64,000 nt of DNA, taken from positions 682,001 through 746,000 of the forward strand of contig NZ_JAPEUL010000007.1 in assembly GCF_026113935.1 (NCBI RefSeq). Direction: 5' to 3'. Every line of letters starts with the position of its first letter. The first letter of the stretch is position 1. The notes under the pieces were generated by a model. The model saw only the letters and a list, made by a program, of their open reading frames with translations. It searched no databases and was not told where the DNA came from. Source of the DNA: Marinomonas rhodophyticola (lineage in GTDB: Bacteria; Pseudomonadota; Gammaproteobacteria; Pseudomonadales; Marinomonadaceae). Both the position numbers and the translations under genes were made by a program. Below are positions 32,485 through 43,399 of this stretch, one piece after another.

Positions 32485-33891
32485 CTAAGCCTTAAGCTCT
32501 GTAATATTGAGTGTTTGACCACATTTGATTATTGATCGCTTTTGCGTATTAGCGTAAAGAGCTAGCTCGTTAAGTACTTCTGCTCCAAGAAAATTTTGAA
32601 ATTCTGTCTGATTGGATGAAATTTTGTAGTCTGTTTGAGCGTTATCTCCGAGATTTGACTGGAAGATTCCGGCAGCACTAACTGGTAAGAAGTCTTCATA
32701 TACTAACGGTTCATACTCGATGTAGCCGGCATCAATTAAGTCCTTTAAGTTAGTTGGAAAAGTCGTATTGTTTAATGCTTCATAGCATTTATCCGTTACA
32801 AAATAGCGGAAGTAGGCGAGGTTCTGATCGTGCATTTCCTTAAGATTATCGGGAAACTGAGAGAAGTGTTTTTCTAGTATTTCTGTGTAGCGTTGTGCGT
32901 TTTCCTCATTAGGAAACTCTTTTAATTCAGACCGACTAGCATTCAGCAATTCATCATATAGCATTCTTCCCTTTGGAGTTAAAGCCGCACCACGTTGTTC
33001 AATCTCACCGAAACGTGCAGTGTGGCTGCCAGCTTCACTGTCTTGATCGCTGAACGCTACTTTTTCTTGTAAGGCTTTGAAGCTAGTTTGGCGTAGTAAA
33101 ATAGGGCAATTACGACGTGGTGGGCCTTCAACAACAGCTTTCGGCGTAATGCTTCGAGTTGGCATTTGAGTTTGAACTTGGTCGATATCTAGTGTGCGGG
33201 GAGTCAGGTGGTTGATGTGAGGTCCCTTGAAGGCAACCACATCCGCAATTAATCTGTGCTGATCATGCAGTTTTATATATTCATCACTTGTGACGGTTGC
33301 GGTCTTGTGCCAGCGAAACGTTTCTAACGCTTCATTAATGAAAGTCTCAGAATCAACTTGGCTCAGTCCACCATTGAGTTCACACTGCTCGATTAGTTCT
33401 AATACTCTCGGAGTGAATATTTGTCGTTTAGCCAAAGTGTTTGCTGCGAATTTTTGTGTCTCTGCGTTATCTATCAATTCGAGTCTAAGTAACGATGTGA
33501 ACACTCGAAAAGGACTGATTTGTAAGTCTTCCTCATGAACTGCGCGAAACGCTGTGGAGTGCACAGGTACACCCGCAGGTGTTAAATCGTAGTATCCAAC
33601 TGGTTCCATTCCCATGACAGCAAAAAGACGACGAATCGTTGAAAGCTCAGATGGCGTGCCTACACGAATAGCACCATGACGTTCCATGGATAGGCGTTTC
33701 AACTCGCCTGTTCGTTCTAAATGAGCTTTAATATTTGGTGATTTTTCTAGTACTTCTTGATTGATGTCCTCCACCAAAGAGAGTAGGTCACCATAAAGAG
33801 GTACTTCTTCTCGATACATATCAGACATGTGCTTAGAAAACTGTGCACGGATTTCAGATGGGTTAACAAAACTCTCATTTTTTGGCTGCAT
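32485..33891 (-). CDS. hglS: 2-oxoadipate dioxygenase/decarboxylase (HglS, DUF1338 family)
   Basis: Fe(II) enzyme converting 2-oxoadipate to D-2-hydroxyglutarate in lysine catabolism. 468 aa, the family size. The RHGAIR motif places His72 and Arg76 with the spacing of the known metal His and substrate Arg. HINHLTPRTLDID carries the second His, and the metal Glu lies in the middle part (RFGEIEQRGAALTPKGR). It is divergent from a transporter/dehydrogenase/ETF operon that would oxidise its product. An inverted repeat and a terminator follow. It is the first host gene next to the prophage. Confidence 0.9.
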   Translation of the reverse strand: MQPKNESFVNPSEIRAQFSKHMSDMYREEVPLYGDLLSLVEDINQEVLEKSPNIKAHLERTGELKRLSMERHGAIRVGTPSELSTIRRLFAVMGMEPVGYYDLTPAGVPVHSTAFRAVHEEDLQISPFRVFTSLLRLELIDNAETQKFAANTLAKRQIFTPRVLELIEQCELNGGLSQVDSETFINEALETFRWHKTATVTSDEYIKLHDQHRLIADVVAFKGPHINHLTPRTLDIDQVQTQMPTRSITPKAVVEGPPRRNCPILLRQTSFKALQEKVAFSDQDSEAGSHTARFGEIEQRGAALTPKGRMLYDELLNASRSELKEFPNEENAQRYTEILEKHFSQFPDNLKEMHDQNLAYFRYFVTDKCYEALNNTTFPTNLKDLIDAGYIEYEPLVYEDFLPVSAAGIFQSNLGDNAQTDYKISSNQTEFQNFLGAEVLNELALYANTQKRSIIKCGQTLNITELKA

Positions 33892-34333
33892 GGTTAAAAA
33901 CCTTTTGGAATTATGTAACTGGATTTTTTAATCTGCGGACGAGTACGCTCATTTAAACCTTTAACACGAATCAGTTTGATTTAGGTCAGCTTAAAACATA
34001 AAGCGATTTATATGCATAACATCATTCCAAATTTGAATGGAAGGCTTAGAGTTCAAAATTTTTTATTACGATAAGGGCATTGATCCTGAAGTTGTTTAAG
34101 TTTGGATAAGAGACTTTTTTGGTGAGATTTTTGTTTTTATTGATTTTTTTAATTTTTCTAAATGTATTTTTTTAGATGAGAGTAACGCATATAAAAATTA
34201 TGCATTCATAAAACGAATGAAAGGTGTTCATATTTTGATGTTGTCTTGTGCTTTTCTTTTTAAGAGTATGTGTATGCGTATTGAACATACAAATAAAAAC
34301 CCAAAGCCGAAATAAAAATAAAAGAGGCAAGAA
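33892..34333. other. Divergent promoter region between hglS and tctC
   Basis: 442 bp of very AT-rich sequence (T-runs near 34120-34160) between divergent genes. It must hold both promoters. No operator can be assigned with confidence. AGAGG lies before the tctC ATG. Confidence 0.45.
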
Positions 34334-35321
34334 ATGAAGATTAAAAATGCAGTTATCGCGATTTCCCTTGTTACTTCAAGTGTTGTGATGGGGTTGGGGG
34401 CAAGTTCTGTTTATGCTGATTGGCCAACCAAGGACATCCACTTAGTAGTGCCGTATTCTGCGGGCGGCAATACGGATGTACTGTCGCGTCAGGTGGCGGA
34501 TTTACTGCAAAAAGAACTGGACGTAAACATCATAGTAGAGAACCGACCAGGTGCCGGTTCAACAGTAGCGACGGGGCGACTTGCTCGTGGTGGTCGCGAT
34601 GCTGATCACACTATTTTGATGGCATCCCCTGGGCATGTAATTGGAGCCTCCATCTATCCTAACCTTCCTTATGACGCTGTAAACGATTTTAAATTTATAG
34701 AAAAACTGCTTGATGCTCCAAATATTATGGTTGTGCCTTCTAGTAGTCCGTACAACACCGTTGCTGAATTTATTACAGCGGCTAAATCTAAGCCTATGAC
34801 CTTCAGTCATCCAGGCGTTGGCAGTTCCATACATATGTCTGGGGAGTTATTTAAAACACTGACTAAAACAAAACTCACTGCTGTTCCATTCCCTGGCAGT
34901 GGTGCAGCACTTCCTGCTCTTTTAAGTGGTGATGTTGATGTTTCATTTGAAAACGCTTCTACCGTTCTTCCTCATATTCAGTCTGGTGGATTAAAAGCTC
35001 TTGCTGTCACTACAAAAAATCGTTTCAAGGCATTACCTAATGTGCCAACGGTTATAGAAACTGAAGGTTACGATTTAGGTGGATTTGTGACAACGGTGTG
35101 GAATGGCGTAATTGCGGGAAATAACTTCCCGGATGAAGGCGTTGAGGTATTGCAAGCGGCATTGCAGCGCGTGAAAGAAAGAAAAGAGTTTACTGAATTC
35201 ATCGACAAAATGGGCGCTGAGACGAGGCTCTATTTCTGGTGAGGAGTTTAAGTCGTTCATCGCCTCAGAAGTTGAACGTTGGAAAATGGTTGCTGAAGAA
35301 GCTGGTGTTCGTCAGAACTAA
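34334..35321 (+). CDS. tctC: Tripartite tricarboxylate transporter binding protein TctC (frameshifted)
   Basis: Periplasmic substrate-binding protein of a TTT-family importer. Signal peptide about residues 1-28 (ending SSVYA, then DWPTKDIHLVVPYSAGGNTD). Family features: VENRPGAGSTVATG, PMTFSHPGVGSSIHMSGELF, PFPGSGAALPALLSGDVDVS and LKALAVTTKNRFKALPNVPT. The frame ends early at 35242 and resumes in another frame as SGEEFKSFIASEVERWKMVA, stop at 35319-35321. Joined length is about 328 aa. The neighbours suggest a C5/C6 dicarboxylate such as 2-hydroxyglutarate or 2-oxoadipate as substrate (inference). Confidence 0.9.
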
Positions 35322-35336
35322 TATGGCTACCGAGCG

Positions 35337-35364
35337 AGAGAGGTAGGTTTTTTCTTACCTCTCT
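35337..35364 (+). terminator. Hairpin between tctC and tctB
   Basis: AGAGAGGTA at 35337-35345 pairs with TACCTCTCT at 35356-35364, with a T6 loop. It probably attenuates transcription so that the binding protein is made in excess over the membrane parts. Confidence 0.65.
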
Positions 35365-35395
35365 AAATATTAATAAGCTTAATAAGGTACCTAAA

Positions 35396-35887
35396 ATGTT
35401 CAAAGGTTTTAAGCAATCATCTGCTGATATTTCGACAGTCTTGGTTGGCAGTGTGATGCTGGCCTTCGCTTGTCTGTTACTGTTTTATCTTGTCCCTCAA
35501 TATGTGACTGAGCCGGCCATGGTTCAGAATCCTATGATGTCTCCAAGCTGGCTACCTCGTTATATGGGGTGGTTGATTTTTCTAATAGCGATTTTGCTCA
35601 TTATCCAAGGTTTATTCCGTAATGATAAAGACAATAAGGAATCCGCTGGTTCTGAACGAGGCCCCGTTTTACGGTTTTTGTTAATGGCTCTGGCGTTGGT
35701 AGTCTATTTGTCTTTTTTTGAGTTAATTGGCGCCATATTTAGTGGCGTCCTAGCTACTCTTATACTTTTTGCTGCTCACCCAATTCGAAAAAAATGGGTA
35801 TACAGCCTCGCATTTATTATTCCTGTTGTTATCACTTTATTGTTTACCAAGGTTCTAGGTGTGCCATTACCTGTAATGCCTTATTAA
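35396..35887 (+). CDS. tctB: Tripartite tricarboxylate transporter small membrane protein TctB
   Basis: 163 aa with four hydrophobic segments (about residues 15-36, 61-77, 97-130 and 139-155), the usual TctB form, and the ending KVLGVPLPVMPY. Lies between C and A components. Confidence 0.88.
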   Translation: MFKGFKQSSADISTVLVGSVMLAFACLLLFYLVPQYVTEPAMVQNPMMSPSWLPRYMGWLIFLIAILLIIQGLFRNDKDNKESAGSERGPVLRFLLMALALVVYLSFFELIGAIFSGVLATLILFAAHPIRKKWVYSLAFIIPVVITLLFTKVLGVPLPVMPY

Positions 35888-35919
35888 ATAAGATTCTTGA
35901 GTATATTTAGGATTGTTTT

Positions 35920-37393
35920 ATGGAAAATTTTTCAGAAGTTTTGTCACTCTTTTTAGTTTGGGATAACTTCATTGCAATTGCTATCGGTGTCTTTTTAGGT
36001 GTTGTAATTGGTGCTATCCCTGGGCTTACAACAACCATGGCTGTGGCGTTAGCGTTGCCTTTTACATTCTCTATGGAGCCTGTCTCAGCGATACTGCTAC
36101 TAGTGGGGATATATAAAGGTGGTATGTATGGAGGGTCGATAACAGCAATATTGATCCGTACACCAGGCACACCGGCTTCAGCTTGTACGCTACTTGATGG
36201 CTATCCTATGGCGCAAAATGGCGAGGCGAAGAAAGCGCTAAAAATGTCCCTATATTCTTCAGTGATAGCCGATATTATATCTAATATTTCATTAATATTT
36301 TTTGCGGCGTATCTTGCGAAAATCGCTTTAAATTTTGGTGCTCCGGAATTTTTTGGCTTATCTGTTTTTCCCTGACCATCATCGTGTCTTTATCAGGAGC
36401 TTCTGTTCTCAAAGGCTTTTTAGCGGCTGCATTAGAGATACCATGATTTCCTTAGTAGGTTTAGACCCTGTTTATGGATCTCAAAGACTCACTTTTGATG
36501 ACTACAATTTGATGGATGGGATTTCGTTCATACCCTTGCTAATTGGTCTTTTTGCTATCCCTGAAGTAATTGATTTTTACCAACGAAAAGTTGCATCAAA
36601 AATTGTTATCAATGCAAACGGTAAAGAGGTTTCTTGGAGTGAGTTCAAAAGATGTTTTAAAACGATTGTTCGAGGTAGCTTCATTGGTGTCATCATTGGT
36701 GCTATTCCAGGTAGTGGTGCGACCGCAGCAGCCTTTATTTCTTACAGTGAGGCGAGAAGAAAATCTCCAAATAGAGAAAATTTTGGTAAAGGTGAAATAG
36801 AGGGTGTTGCAGCAGCCGAAGCAGGAAACAATGGTGTAGCAGGGGCGACTATGATTCCTTTGCTTTCTCTTGGGATTCCTGGCGATGTGGTGACGGCGAT
36901 TATTCTAGGGGCATTCATGATTCATGGACTGACACCTGGTCCTTTAATGTTCCAAGATAATCTCTCACTCATTTACGCGCTCTTCATAGGAATCATGGTC
37001 AGCTCCTTATTTTTATTAGTAGTTGGGCTTGGCGCTATAAAGTATTTCTCAAAAATCGCAGATGTTTCAAAGGAAATATTATTCCCAATTATTGTGATGT
37101 TTTGTGTCTATGGCGCCTATGCCGTCAATAACAACACGTTTGATATTTGGTTAATGATGGGCTTTGGTGTTCTCGGTTATATATTCAATAAAACTGGGAT
37201 CGCTTCTGCTCCTTTTTTAATCGGATTCATATTAGGCCCTATGTTCGAAGATAATCTTAGGAGATCATTGTTAATTGGTAATTATGATATGTCTATTTTC
37301 TTTAGAGGGCCGATTACATGGTTCTTTATCGTGCTGACACTCGGGTCAATCTTCTTTTCTTTTAAACGATGTCTTGCTTATAGGAATAAATAG
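35920..37393 (+). CDS. tctA: Tripartite tricarboxylate transporter large membrane protein TctA (frameshifted)
   Basis: Main permease, with about 11 membrane helices. TctA signatures: AIGVFLGVVIGAIPGLTTTM and YKGGMYGGSITAILIRTPGT in the first half, and SFIGVIIGAIPGSGATAAAF and NGVAGATMIPLLSLGIPGDV in the second. The frame breaks near 36370 (T5-C3 run) into SLTIIVSLSGASVLKGFLAA and again near 36440 into DTMISLVGLDPVYGSQRLTF. Joined length about 490 aa. Confidence 0.9.
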
Positions 37394-37525
37394 AAAGCTA
37401 TTATTCTGATTTAAAGACTTAATTCAAAATTTAAAAAATATTTATTTCCTTCATTAGGCAAGGGTTAACTTTGTCTATTGATAAAGATTTTTACATTCAA
37501 ACTTATTATAAGGTTGAGGGTTCAT

Positions 37526-38918
37526 ATGGATACTTTGTTGGATTTCATAGAAAAAGTGGTGGGTGCAAAAAATATCCTTCGTGGTGAGGATGTCCGTGCT
37601 CGATCTACAGATTGGATTACAAAAGAGCCGTGTTTGGCGTTAGCGCTTGTTAGACCAGCTAGTGCTGATCAGTTATCGCAAGTAATGGCTTTGTGTTACG
37701 AAGCGGATCAGCCAGTTGTGACACATGGTGGTTTGACTGGGTTGGTGCGCGGTGCTGTAGCAGCATCGAATGAGTTAGTTATCTCGCTTGAGCGTATGGC
37801 TGAAATTGAATCGGTCGATCCTGTGGGCGGCACTTTAACCGTTCAGGCTGGGGTGCCACTTCAAATCGTTCAAGAGGCTGCGGAGCAAATCGGTATGCAG
37901 TTTGCGTTGGATTTAGGGGCTCGAGGGTCTTGTACTATCGGTGGCAATATTGCGACGAATGCAGGTGGTATAAGAGTTATCCGCTACGGCATGATGCGTG
38001 ATCAAGTGCTCGGCCTTGAAGTGGTTCTGGCTGACGGTTCAGTGGTCAGCTCAATGAACAATATGCTGAAGAATAACGCAGGTTATGATTTAAAACATAT
38101 ATTCATTGGGAGTGAGGGAACACTTGGAATAGTTACCCGTGCGGTTCTTAAATTGCAACCACAGCAGTCTGCGTCACAAACGGCCCTAGTTGCTTGCGAC
38201 AGCTTTGAAAGTCTTGTTGGGTTACTGCAGCACATGAGACAAACATTAGGAGGAGAGCCTCGGCGCATTTGAAGTGATGTGGCGCAGTTATTATGCATTA
38301 TTGACGAAAGAAAGCGGTCGTCATAATGCCCCTCTAGATACGGATGCGCCTTTTTATGTATTGATAGAGAGTTTGGGTAATGATCAAGCTGAGACAGCGC
38401 AACGATTTGAGCAGGCGATTACATCGGCTTTTGAAAAAGAGCTTTTAAGTGATGCCGTAGTAGCAAACTCCGATACACAACGTGATCGTCTTTGGGCTAT
38501 TCGGGAGGATATCGAAGGGCTTTCTGAATTAATTGCTCCACGCTTTGTTTTTGATATTAGCTTACCGATTGTAGACATGCATACCTATGTTAATGAATTA
38601 GAAGTGTCGGTAAGAGAAATCTGGCCAGATGCCAAAGTCGTTGTATTTGGGCATTTAGGTGATGGTAATTTGCATGTCTCAATTTCGACAGGGGATTCCA
38701 ATGAAGAAACGCGTATTAAAATTGAGGGTTTAGTTTATAAGCCACTGCAGGAAATAGGTGGATCTATTTCAGCAGAACATGGAATAGGATTAAAGAAAAA
38801 AGATCATCTAAGCATATCTAGAAACCATGGTGAAATAGCACTAATGATGAGGCTAAAAGAAGCGATGGACCCAAAGGGTTTATTGAATCGTGGAAAAGTT
38901 TTGCCGAACAAAAACTAA
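37526..38918 (+). CDS. FAD-linked D-2-hydroxyacid dehydrogenase, probably D-2-hydroxyglutarate dehydrogenase (frameshifted)
   Basis: VAO/GlcD-family flavoenzyme that oxidises a D-2-hydroxyacid and passes electrons on, often to ETF. FAD-binding part: VRPASADQLSQVMALCYEAD, THGGLTGLVRGAVAASNELV, ALDLGARGSCTIGGNIATNA, and HIFIGSEGTLGIVTRAVLKL. The cap/C-terminal part holds VVVFGHLGDGNLHVSI and ISAEHGIGLKK, typical of the family. A shift near 38260 joins LGG(E) to SLGAFEVMWRSYYALL. About 464 aa. Next to EtfBA and HglS the likely substrate is D-2-hydroxyglutarate, although the family is broad. The ATG follows GAGGG. Confidence 0.85.
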
Positions 38919-38949
38919 ATTACTTAATAAATAATATCGAGACCTATTT

Positions 38950-39699
38950 ATGAAAATAATTGTTAGCGTCAAGCGCGTTATTGATTACAACGTAAAAGTA
39001 CGTGTGAAGTCTGATAATTCAGACGTAGATTTGAGCAATGTGAAAATGGCTCTTAATCCCTTTTGTGAAATTGCCGTTGAAGAGGCAATACGTCTAAAAG
39101 AAGCTGGTATAGCTTCTGAAATAGTGGTGGTTTCAATTGGTCCTAATGTCGTTCAGGAACAGCTACGTACTGCCATGGCGCTTGGTGCGGATCGCGCTAT
39201 TCATATCGAAACTGACAGCCAACCTGAGCCACTAAATGTCGCTAAGCTGCTTGCCAAAGTGATGGAAGCTGAGGAGCCTGGGCTGGTGATCCTAGGCAAG
39301 CAATCGATAGACTCCGATAATAATCAAGTTGGCCAGATGCTTGCCGCTTTAACTCGTCGTCCTCAGGGCACTTTTGCCTCGAAAGTAACTGTTGAAGGAG
39401 ACAAAGCCCTAGTTACCCGCGAAGTAGATGGTGGTCTACGTACCTTATCAATGACACTACCAGCGATTGTTACGACAGACCTTCGTCTGAATGAACCACG
39501 TTATGCCAAATTACCAGACATTATGAAAGCTAAGCGAAAGCCTCTAGAAGTGAAGACTCCAGCTGATTTTGGTGTGGAGTTCAAGCAGCATATTTCACAA
39601 TTAAAAGTGGAAACACCAGCTCAGCGACAAGCAGGTACTAAGCTGGACAGTGTAGATGCGTTGATCGATAAGTTGAAAAACGAAGCCAAAGTTATTTAA
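38950..39699 (+). CDS. etfB: Electron transfer flavoprotein beta subunit
   Basis: 249 aa, family-typical. [20 protein letters not shown] at the start, [40 protein letters not shown] and the AMP-binding end of the domain ([20 protein letters not shown]). Carries electrons from the upstream dehydrogenase. 10 bp before etfA. Confidence 0.96.
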   Translation: MKIIVSVKRVIDYNVKVRVKSDNSDVDLSNVKMALNPFCEIAVEEAIRLKEAGIASEIVVVSIGPNVVQEQLRTAMALGADRAIHIETDSQPEPLNVAKLLAKVMEAEEPGLVILGKQSIDSDNNQVGQMLAALTRRPQGTFASKVTVEGDKALVTREVDGGLRTLSMTLPAIVTTDLRLNEPRYAKLPDIMKAKRKPLEVKTPADFGVEFKQHISQLKVETPAQRQAGTKLDSVDALIDKLKNEAKVI

Positions 39700-39709
39700 G
39701 GAGAATGGG

Positions 39710-40641
39710 ATGAGTATTTTACTGATTGCTGAACATGATAATAGCACACTCAATCCAGCGACTCTTAGTGCTGTGACGGCCGCGAGTCAGCTTGGCGGTG
39801 ATATTTCAATACTGGTCGCAGGTAGCGGTTGCCAGAGTGTTGCTGATGAAGCTGCACAAGTTATGGGTATTAGTAAGGTTTTGTTGGCTGATAATGCTTG
39901 TTATGAGAAGGGGATGGCTGAAAATCTAAGTGTCTTGATTGTTGAGCTGGCGGCTGATTATAACCATATTATTGCAGCAGCGAGCAGTACCATTAAGGAT
40001 ACGATGCCACGCGTTGCAGCCCTACTTGACGTAGGTCAGCTCACAGAGATTGTTGCTGTGGAATCAGCAGATACATTTAAGCGCCCGATTTACGCGGGTA
40101 ATGCTATTGCAACAGTGCAATCTTTAGATACGGTCAAGGTTATAACCGTTCGGGCTTCAGCTTTTGAGAAGGCTAAGGCGGAGGGTGGAAATGCAAACAC
40201 TGAGGTTGTAGATGTTGTCTTCGATATAGGGGGCTTCGCGTTTCGTTAGTGAAGAGTTGGTTAAGTCAGGCCGCCCAGAGTTGACCGCAGCAAGTACAGT
40301 AATTTCCGGCGGACGGGGGCTGGGGCTCTGCTGAGAACTTTAGCTTGCTTGAAAAGGTTGCTGACAAACTAGGAGCCGCGGTCGGTGCGTCCCGTGCAGC
40401 GGTGGATGCAGATTTTGTAAGCAATGATCTGCAAGTTGGTCAGACCGGAAAAATAGTGGCGCCAGAGTTATATATTGCAGTGGGAATTTCTGGTGCGATC
40501 CAGCATTTAGCTGGAATGAAAGAATCTAAGGTGATTGTAGCTATCAATAAGGATGGAGAAGCGCCAATTTTCCAAGTGGCTGATTATGGTTTGGTAGGTG
40601 ATCTGTTTGAGGTTCTACCTGAACTAGAAGCAAAGCTCTAA
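39710..40641 (+). CDS. etfA: Electron transfer flavoprotein alpha subunit (frameshifted)
   Basis: FAD-binding subunit. N-terminal domain: [60 protein letters not shown]. The frame breaks near 40235 and again near 40325, joining [20 protein letters not shown] to [20 protein letters not shown]. The FAD domain then follows with [30 protein letters not shown] and [20 protein letters not shown]. About 310 aa. Confidence 0.92.
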
Positions 40642-40682
40642 AACTGCCGTCAGAATTTCTAATCATACGTTTTAGAATCAAT

Positions 40683-41028
40683 GTGGCCTACGGTGCTCGA
40701 GCTATAATTAAGGGTAGGTTTAATTTTCTACCAAGTATGATATTTCCTAGTGGCTTATTGATCGGTTGCAACGCCGGCACTCTCAATTTCAGTAAGATTA
40801 AAGGGACCCATACAGCCATGAAATCGGGCATGTTGGCTGGTGAAGCTGTGTTTGAAGCAATTGCTGAGGGGGAATGAAGGCGGCTCTGAACTGAATAGCT
40901 TCAGTGGCAAATTTAAGCCTAGTTGGGCTTATGATGAACTGTTTCGCTCTCGCAATTTTGGAGTATCGATGCATAAATTCGGACTGGCTCTCGGAGGCGC
41001 TTTTTATTTTGTTGGCCAGTACAACTGA
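40683..41028 (+). pseudogene. Remnant of ETF-ubiquinone oxidoreductase
   Basis: About 115 codons of a protein normally near 550 aa. AYGARAIIKGRFNFLPSMIF, LLIGCNAGTLNFSKIKGTHT and KSGMLAGEAVFEAIAEG are followed, after a one-base shift, by GGSELNSFSGKFKPSWAYDE and RNFGVSMHKFGLALGG. The N-terminal FAD domain and the C-terminal 4Fe-4S domain are absent. It lies where a complete ETF-QO would be in an etfBA-QO operon. EtfBA must use another quinone reductase, unless a full copy exists elsewhere. Confidence 0.88.
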
Positions 41029-41037
41029 TGGGATTAA

Positions 41038-41952
41038 TTATTGGGTCGACAGTTCTAGAAGCCACTCCCGTAAAGCCGACACAGTAGGAGATTGGTCTTG
41101 GTGAGGGGTGATGTGTAGAGAGTAATCATATTTCAGTGTATCTACTTTTGACGGACTGAAAGGCATAATTAATGATCCGTCTGTAAGCTCATCTTCAACA
41201 AGACAAGAAGGCACCAATGCAATTCCAATTCCAGCGATAGCGGCTTGGAGTACATGAGAAGTCATTTCGAATTGAGGGCCAAGACGTATATTGGTAGTTG
41301 AAAGGTCGTGGACAGAAAACCATTGGAACCAATCGTCAGGCCTTGTTGATACTTGTAAAAGCGTATGTAATCCGGCATCAGATGGTGTGTTAAAAGGCAC
41401 TCTTTCATGCAATGCTGGGCTAATTACTGGAACTAGGTAGCCCTTGACTAGAGGGTAAGATGCCATTCCAGGCCAAGCTCGTCCACCACCACTTATAGCA
41501 CAGTCCATTCCCTCTAATTCCATATTAAATTGGCGAACTTTTGCATGTATGTGTACTAGAATATTGGGATGTTTAACATAGAAATCGGCCAAACGCGGCA
41601 TTAACCATTTTGCGGCGAAAGTTGGTAAGCAGGCGAGGTTAATTGATGTGGCCGTGGATTTATATGTGTTTAAATTTTGTGATGCATTACGTATTCGCTG
41701 AAGTCCGCTGCTCACTTCTCGCATGTACATCGCGCCAGCTTCGTTCAATTGTAACTGCTTGCCATTTCGGTGAAAGAGTTCAACTTCCAGTAAGTCTTCC
41801 AAAGATTGTATGTGCCTGCTTATAACGCTTTGTGTGAGAGAAAGCTCTTTGGCTGCTAATGTAAAGCTAAGATTTCTTGCTGCAGATTCAAAAGCTAATA
41901 GCCAAGGCATAGATGGAGTAAGTCGGCGTGGGTTTGTTGATTTATTAGTCAT
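41038..41952 (-). CDS. LysR-type regulator (GcvA-like)
   Basis: 304 aa. N-terminal winged helix (LAFESAARNLSFTLAAKELS; LTQSVISRHIQSLEDLLEVE) and a LysR substrate domain with INLACLPTFAAKWLMPRLAD and MDCAISGGGR, as in the GcvA group. Convergent with the catabolic operon and a candidate regulator of it, although it does not share its promoter region. Confidence 0.9.
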   Translation of the reverse strand: MTNKSTNPRRLTPSMPWLLAFESAARNLSFTLAAKELSLTQSVISRHIQSLEDLLEVELFHRNGKQLQLNEAGAMYMREVSSGLQRIRNASQNLNTYKSTATSINLACLPTFAAKWLMPRLADFYVKHPNILVHIHAKVRQFNMELEGMDCAISGGGRAWPGMASYPLVKGYLVPVISPALHERVPFNTPSDAGLHTLLQVSTRPDDWFQWFSVHDLSTTNIRLGPQFEMTSHVLQAAIAGIGIALVPSCLVEDELTDGSLIMPFSPSKVDTLKYDYSLHITPHQDQSPTVSALREWLLELSTQ

Positions 41953-42769
41953 ATATTTACTCTACAGAACTCTGTTCCATTTCCTAACGAATCTTGGGGA
42001 AGTTCAAATGTAATGGATTCCCCAGAGTTTATTAACTATTTTCTAACTCGAAAGTCCTCATTAAGCCTTTGCAAATGCGCTCTTAGCTGTTATTTGTGCA
42101 CTTGTTGCATTGGTAGGTTACTCAAAGCATTAGGCTAAAAGCTTTTGGTTTTTTTTCCATAGTATCATCCAATAAAACTTTATTTTTCGGCATGAGATAT
42201 CGGCTTTAGTTGTCCAATACATGAGACATCGTACCATGCTTTTGCTTTTGCCTTTGCAAGGTTAGGATGAAAGTGTTGTTTAAACGGTAAGCGCCCTTAA
42301 ATCAGCATTATTGTAGCTTAACCTATTTTGTGTAAGTGCAATGAATAAGTCACACTTTTACCTTGGGAAATGAGCCATTATGACCCGTTTCCTGATACCA
42401 AAAAAGGAATGGCAGGACGGCATTAGGCAACTCGTTCAGCAGCTAGAACACGGAGCCTATTTATGAGTAAGTTTGTGGGGATACCTCAGAGTTTGATTAG
42501 AATGTTGTGAGTAATAATCTTATCACCACCTTTATGAAGACTAAGTTAGTGAAAGTCGTTACAGGGGGAATTGAGCGTGAATAGGGGCGTTTCCAGCAAA
42601 TTATTTCGTGACGTGGTCTACAAAATATTACTTTTAAAGTGTTTTTTTGTAGACCTCTTATGATAGCAAAATCAGATTAATCCTATGGTTGTAATTAGAG
42701 TGATCTGCATATGCTCTCTGGTCCGTAACTGTCCATGCTGTATAAGATAAATTATCGCTGGAGTAAAAC
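41953..42769. other. Non-coding region with possible gene relics
   Basis: 817 bp without a convincing gene. A short frame near 42067-42130 reads ANALLAVICALVALVGYSKH, like the C-terminal membrane helix of a lost protein, and is followed by a weak hairpin and a T-run (near 42150). The 28-codon frame near 42380 (EWQDGIRQLVQQLEHGAYL) is too short to judge. Confidence 0.35.
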
Positions 42770-43393
42770 ATGTTACCCATCTCTGTTGCTGTCGTGGATT
42801 ATCATCCGTTTTTACGTTTGGCAGTAAAAGCTGTGCTGGAGCGGTATAACTTTGTGGTACTGGCTGAAGCGGATAACGGCATAGACGCCATTCAATTACT
42901 CAAAAACACCTCTTGCCAGCTGATGATTTTGGATTTGGATATTCCACAGATGAGTGGCTTGGAAGTGATTCGCCGCGTCAAGCAGCGTTACCCTGATACC
43001 CGTATTTTAGTGCTGACGGCTCAGGATCCATCGATGTATGCCGTGCGCTGCATTGAAGCTGGGGCCTATGGCATTATCTCTAAAGCGCAGCCGTTGGAAG
43101 AATTAGCAGAAGCAGCACGTTTGGTGCTGAAAGGCAAAAAAGTATTCCCACAATCAGAGTTCTATGGTGAACAACTGGCAGGCTCTGAGAGCGTATTATT
43201 AGCCAGTTTAAGCAACAGAGAGCTGCAAATCGTTGAGCTCTTATGTAAAGGTCATGCCAATAAAGATATTGCAGAAACGATGGCCATTAGCCATAAAACG
43301 GTAAGTACCCACAAAACCAATATTCTTGCCAAACTAAACTTAGGCTCGTCTATGGAGCTGTTTGATTTTGCCAAAAGGCATAATTTGTTATGA
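42770..43393 (+). CDS. NarL/FixJ-family response regulator
   Basis: 207 aa. Receiver domain with phosphoacceptor Asp55 (LMILDLDIPQMSGLEVIRRV). The usual second acidic residue near position 11 is Tyr (VVDYHPFLR). The LuxR-type helix-turn-helix at the C-terminus (LSNRELQIVELLCKGHANKD; MAISHKTVSTHKTNILAKLN) resembles the BvgA/EvgA group. No histidine kinase is adjacent, so it is an orphan in this window. Confidence 0.93.
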   Translation: MLPISVAVVDYHPFLRLAVKAVLERYNFVVLAEADNGIDAIQLLKNTSCQLMILDLDIPQMSGLEVIRRVKQRYPDTRILVLTAQDPSMYAVRCIEAGAYGIISKAQPLEELAEAARLVLKGKKVFPQSEFYGEQLAGSESVLLASLSNRELQIVELLCKGHANKDIAETMAISHKTVSTHKTNILAKLNLGSSMELFDFAKRHNLL

Positions 43394-43399
43394 GACACT

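Noticed and set aside
40683-41028. ETF-QO as a functional gene
   Set aside because: Most of the protein, including the FAD and iron-sulfur domains, is missing.
42376-42465. 28-codon ORF in the 42-kb gap
   Set aside because: Too short, no ribosome site and no recognisable sequence.
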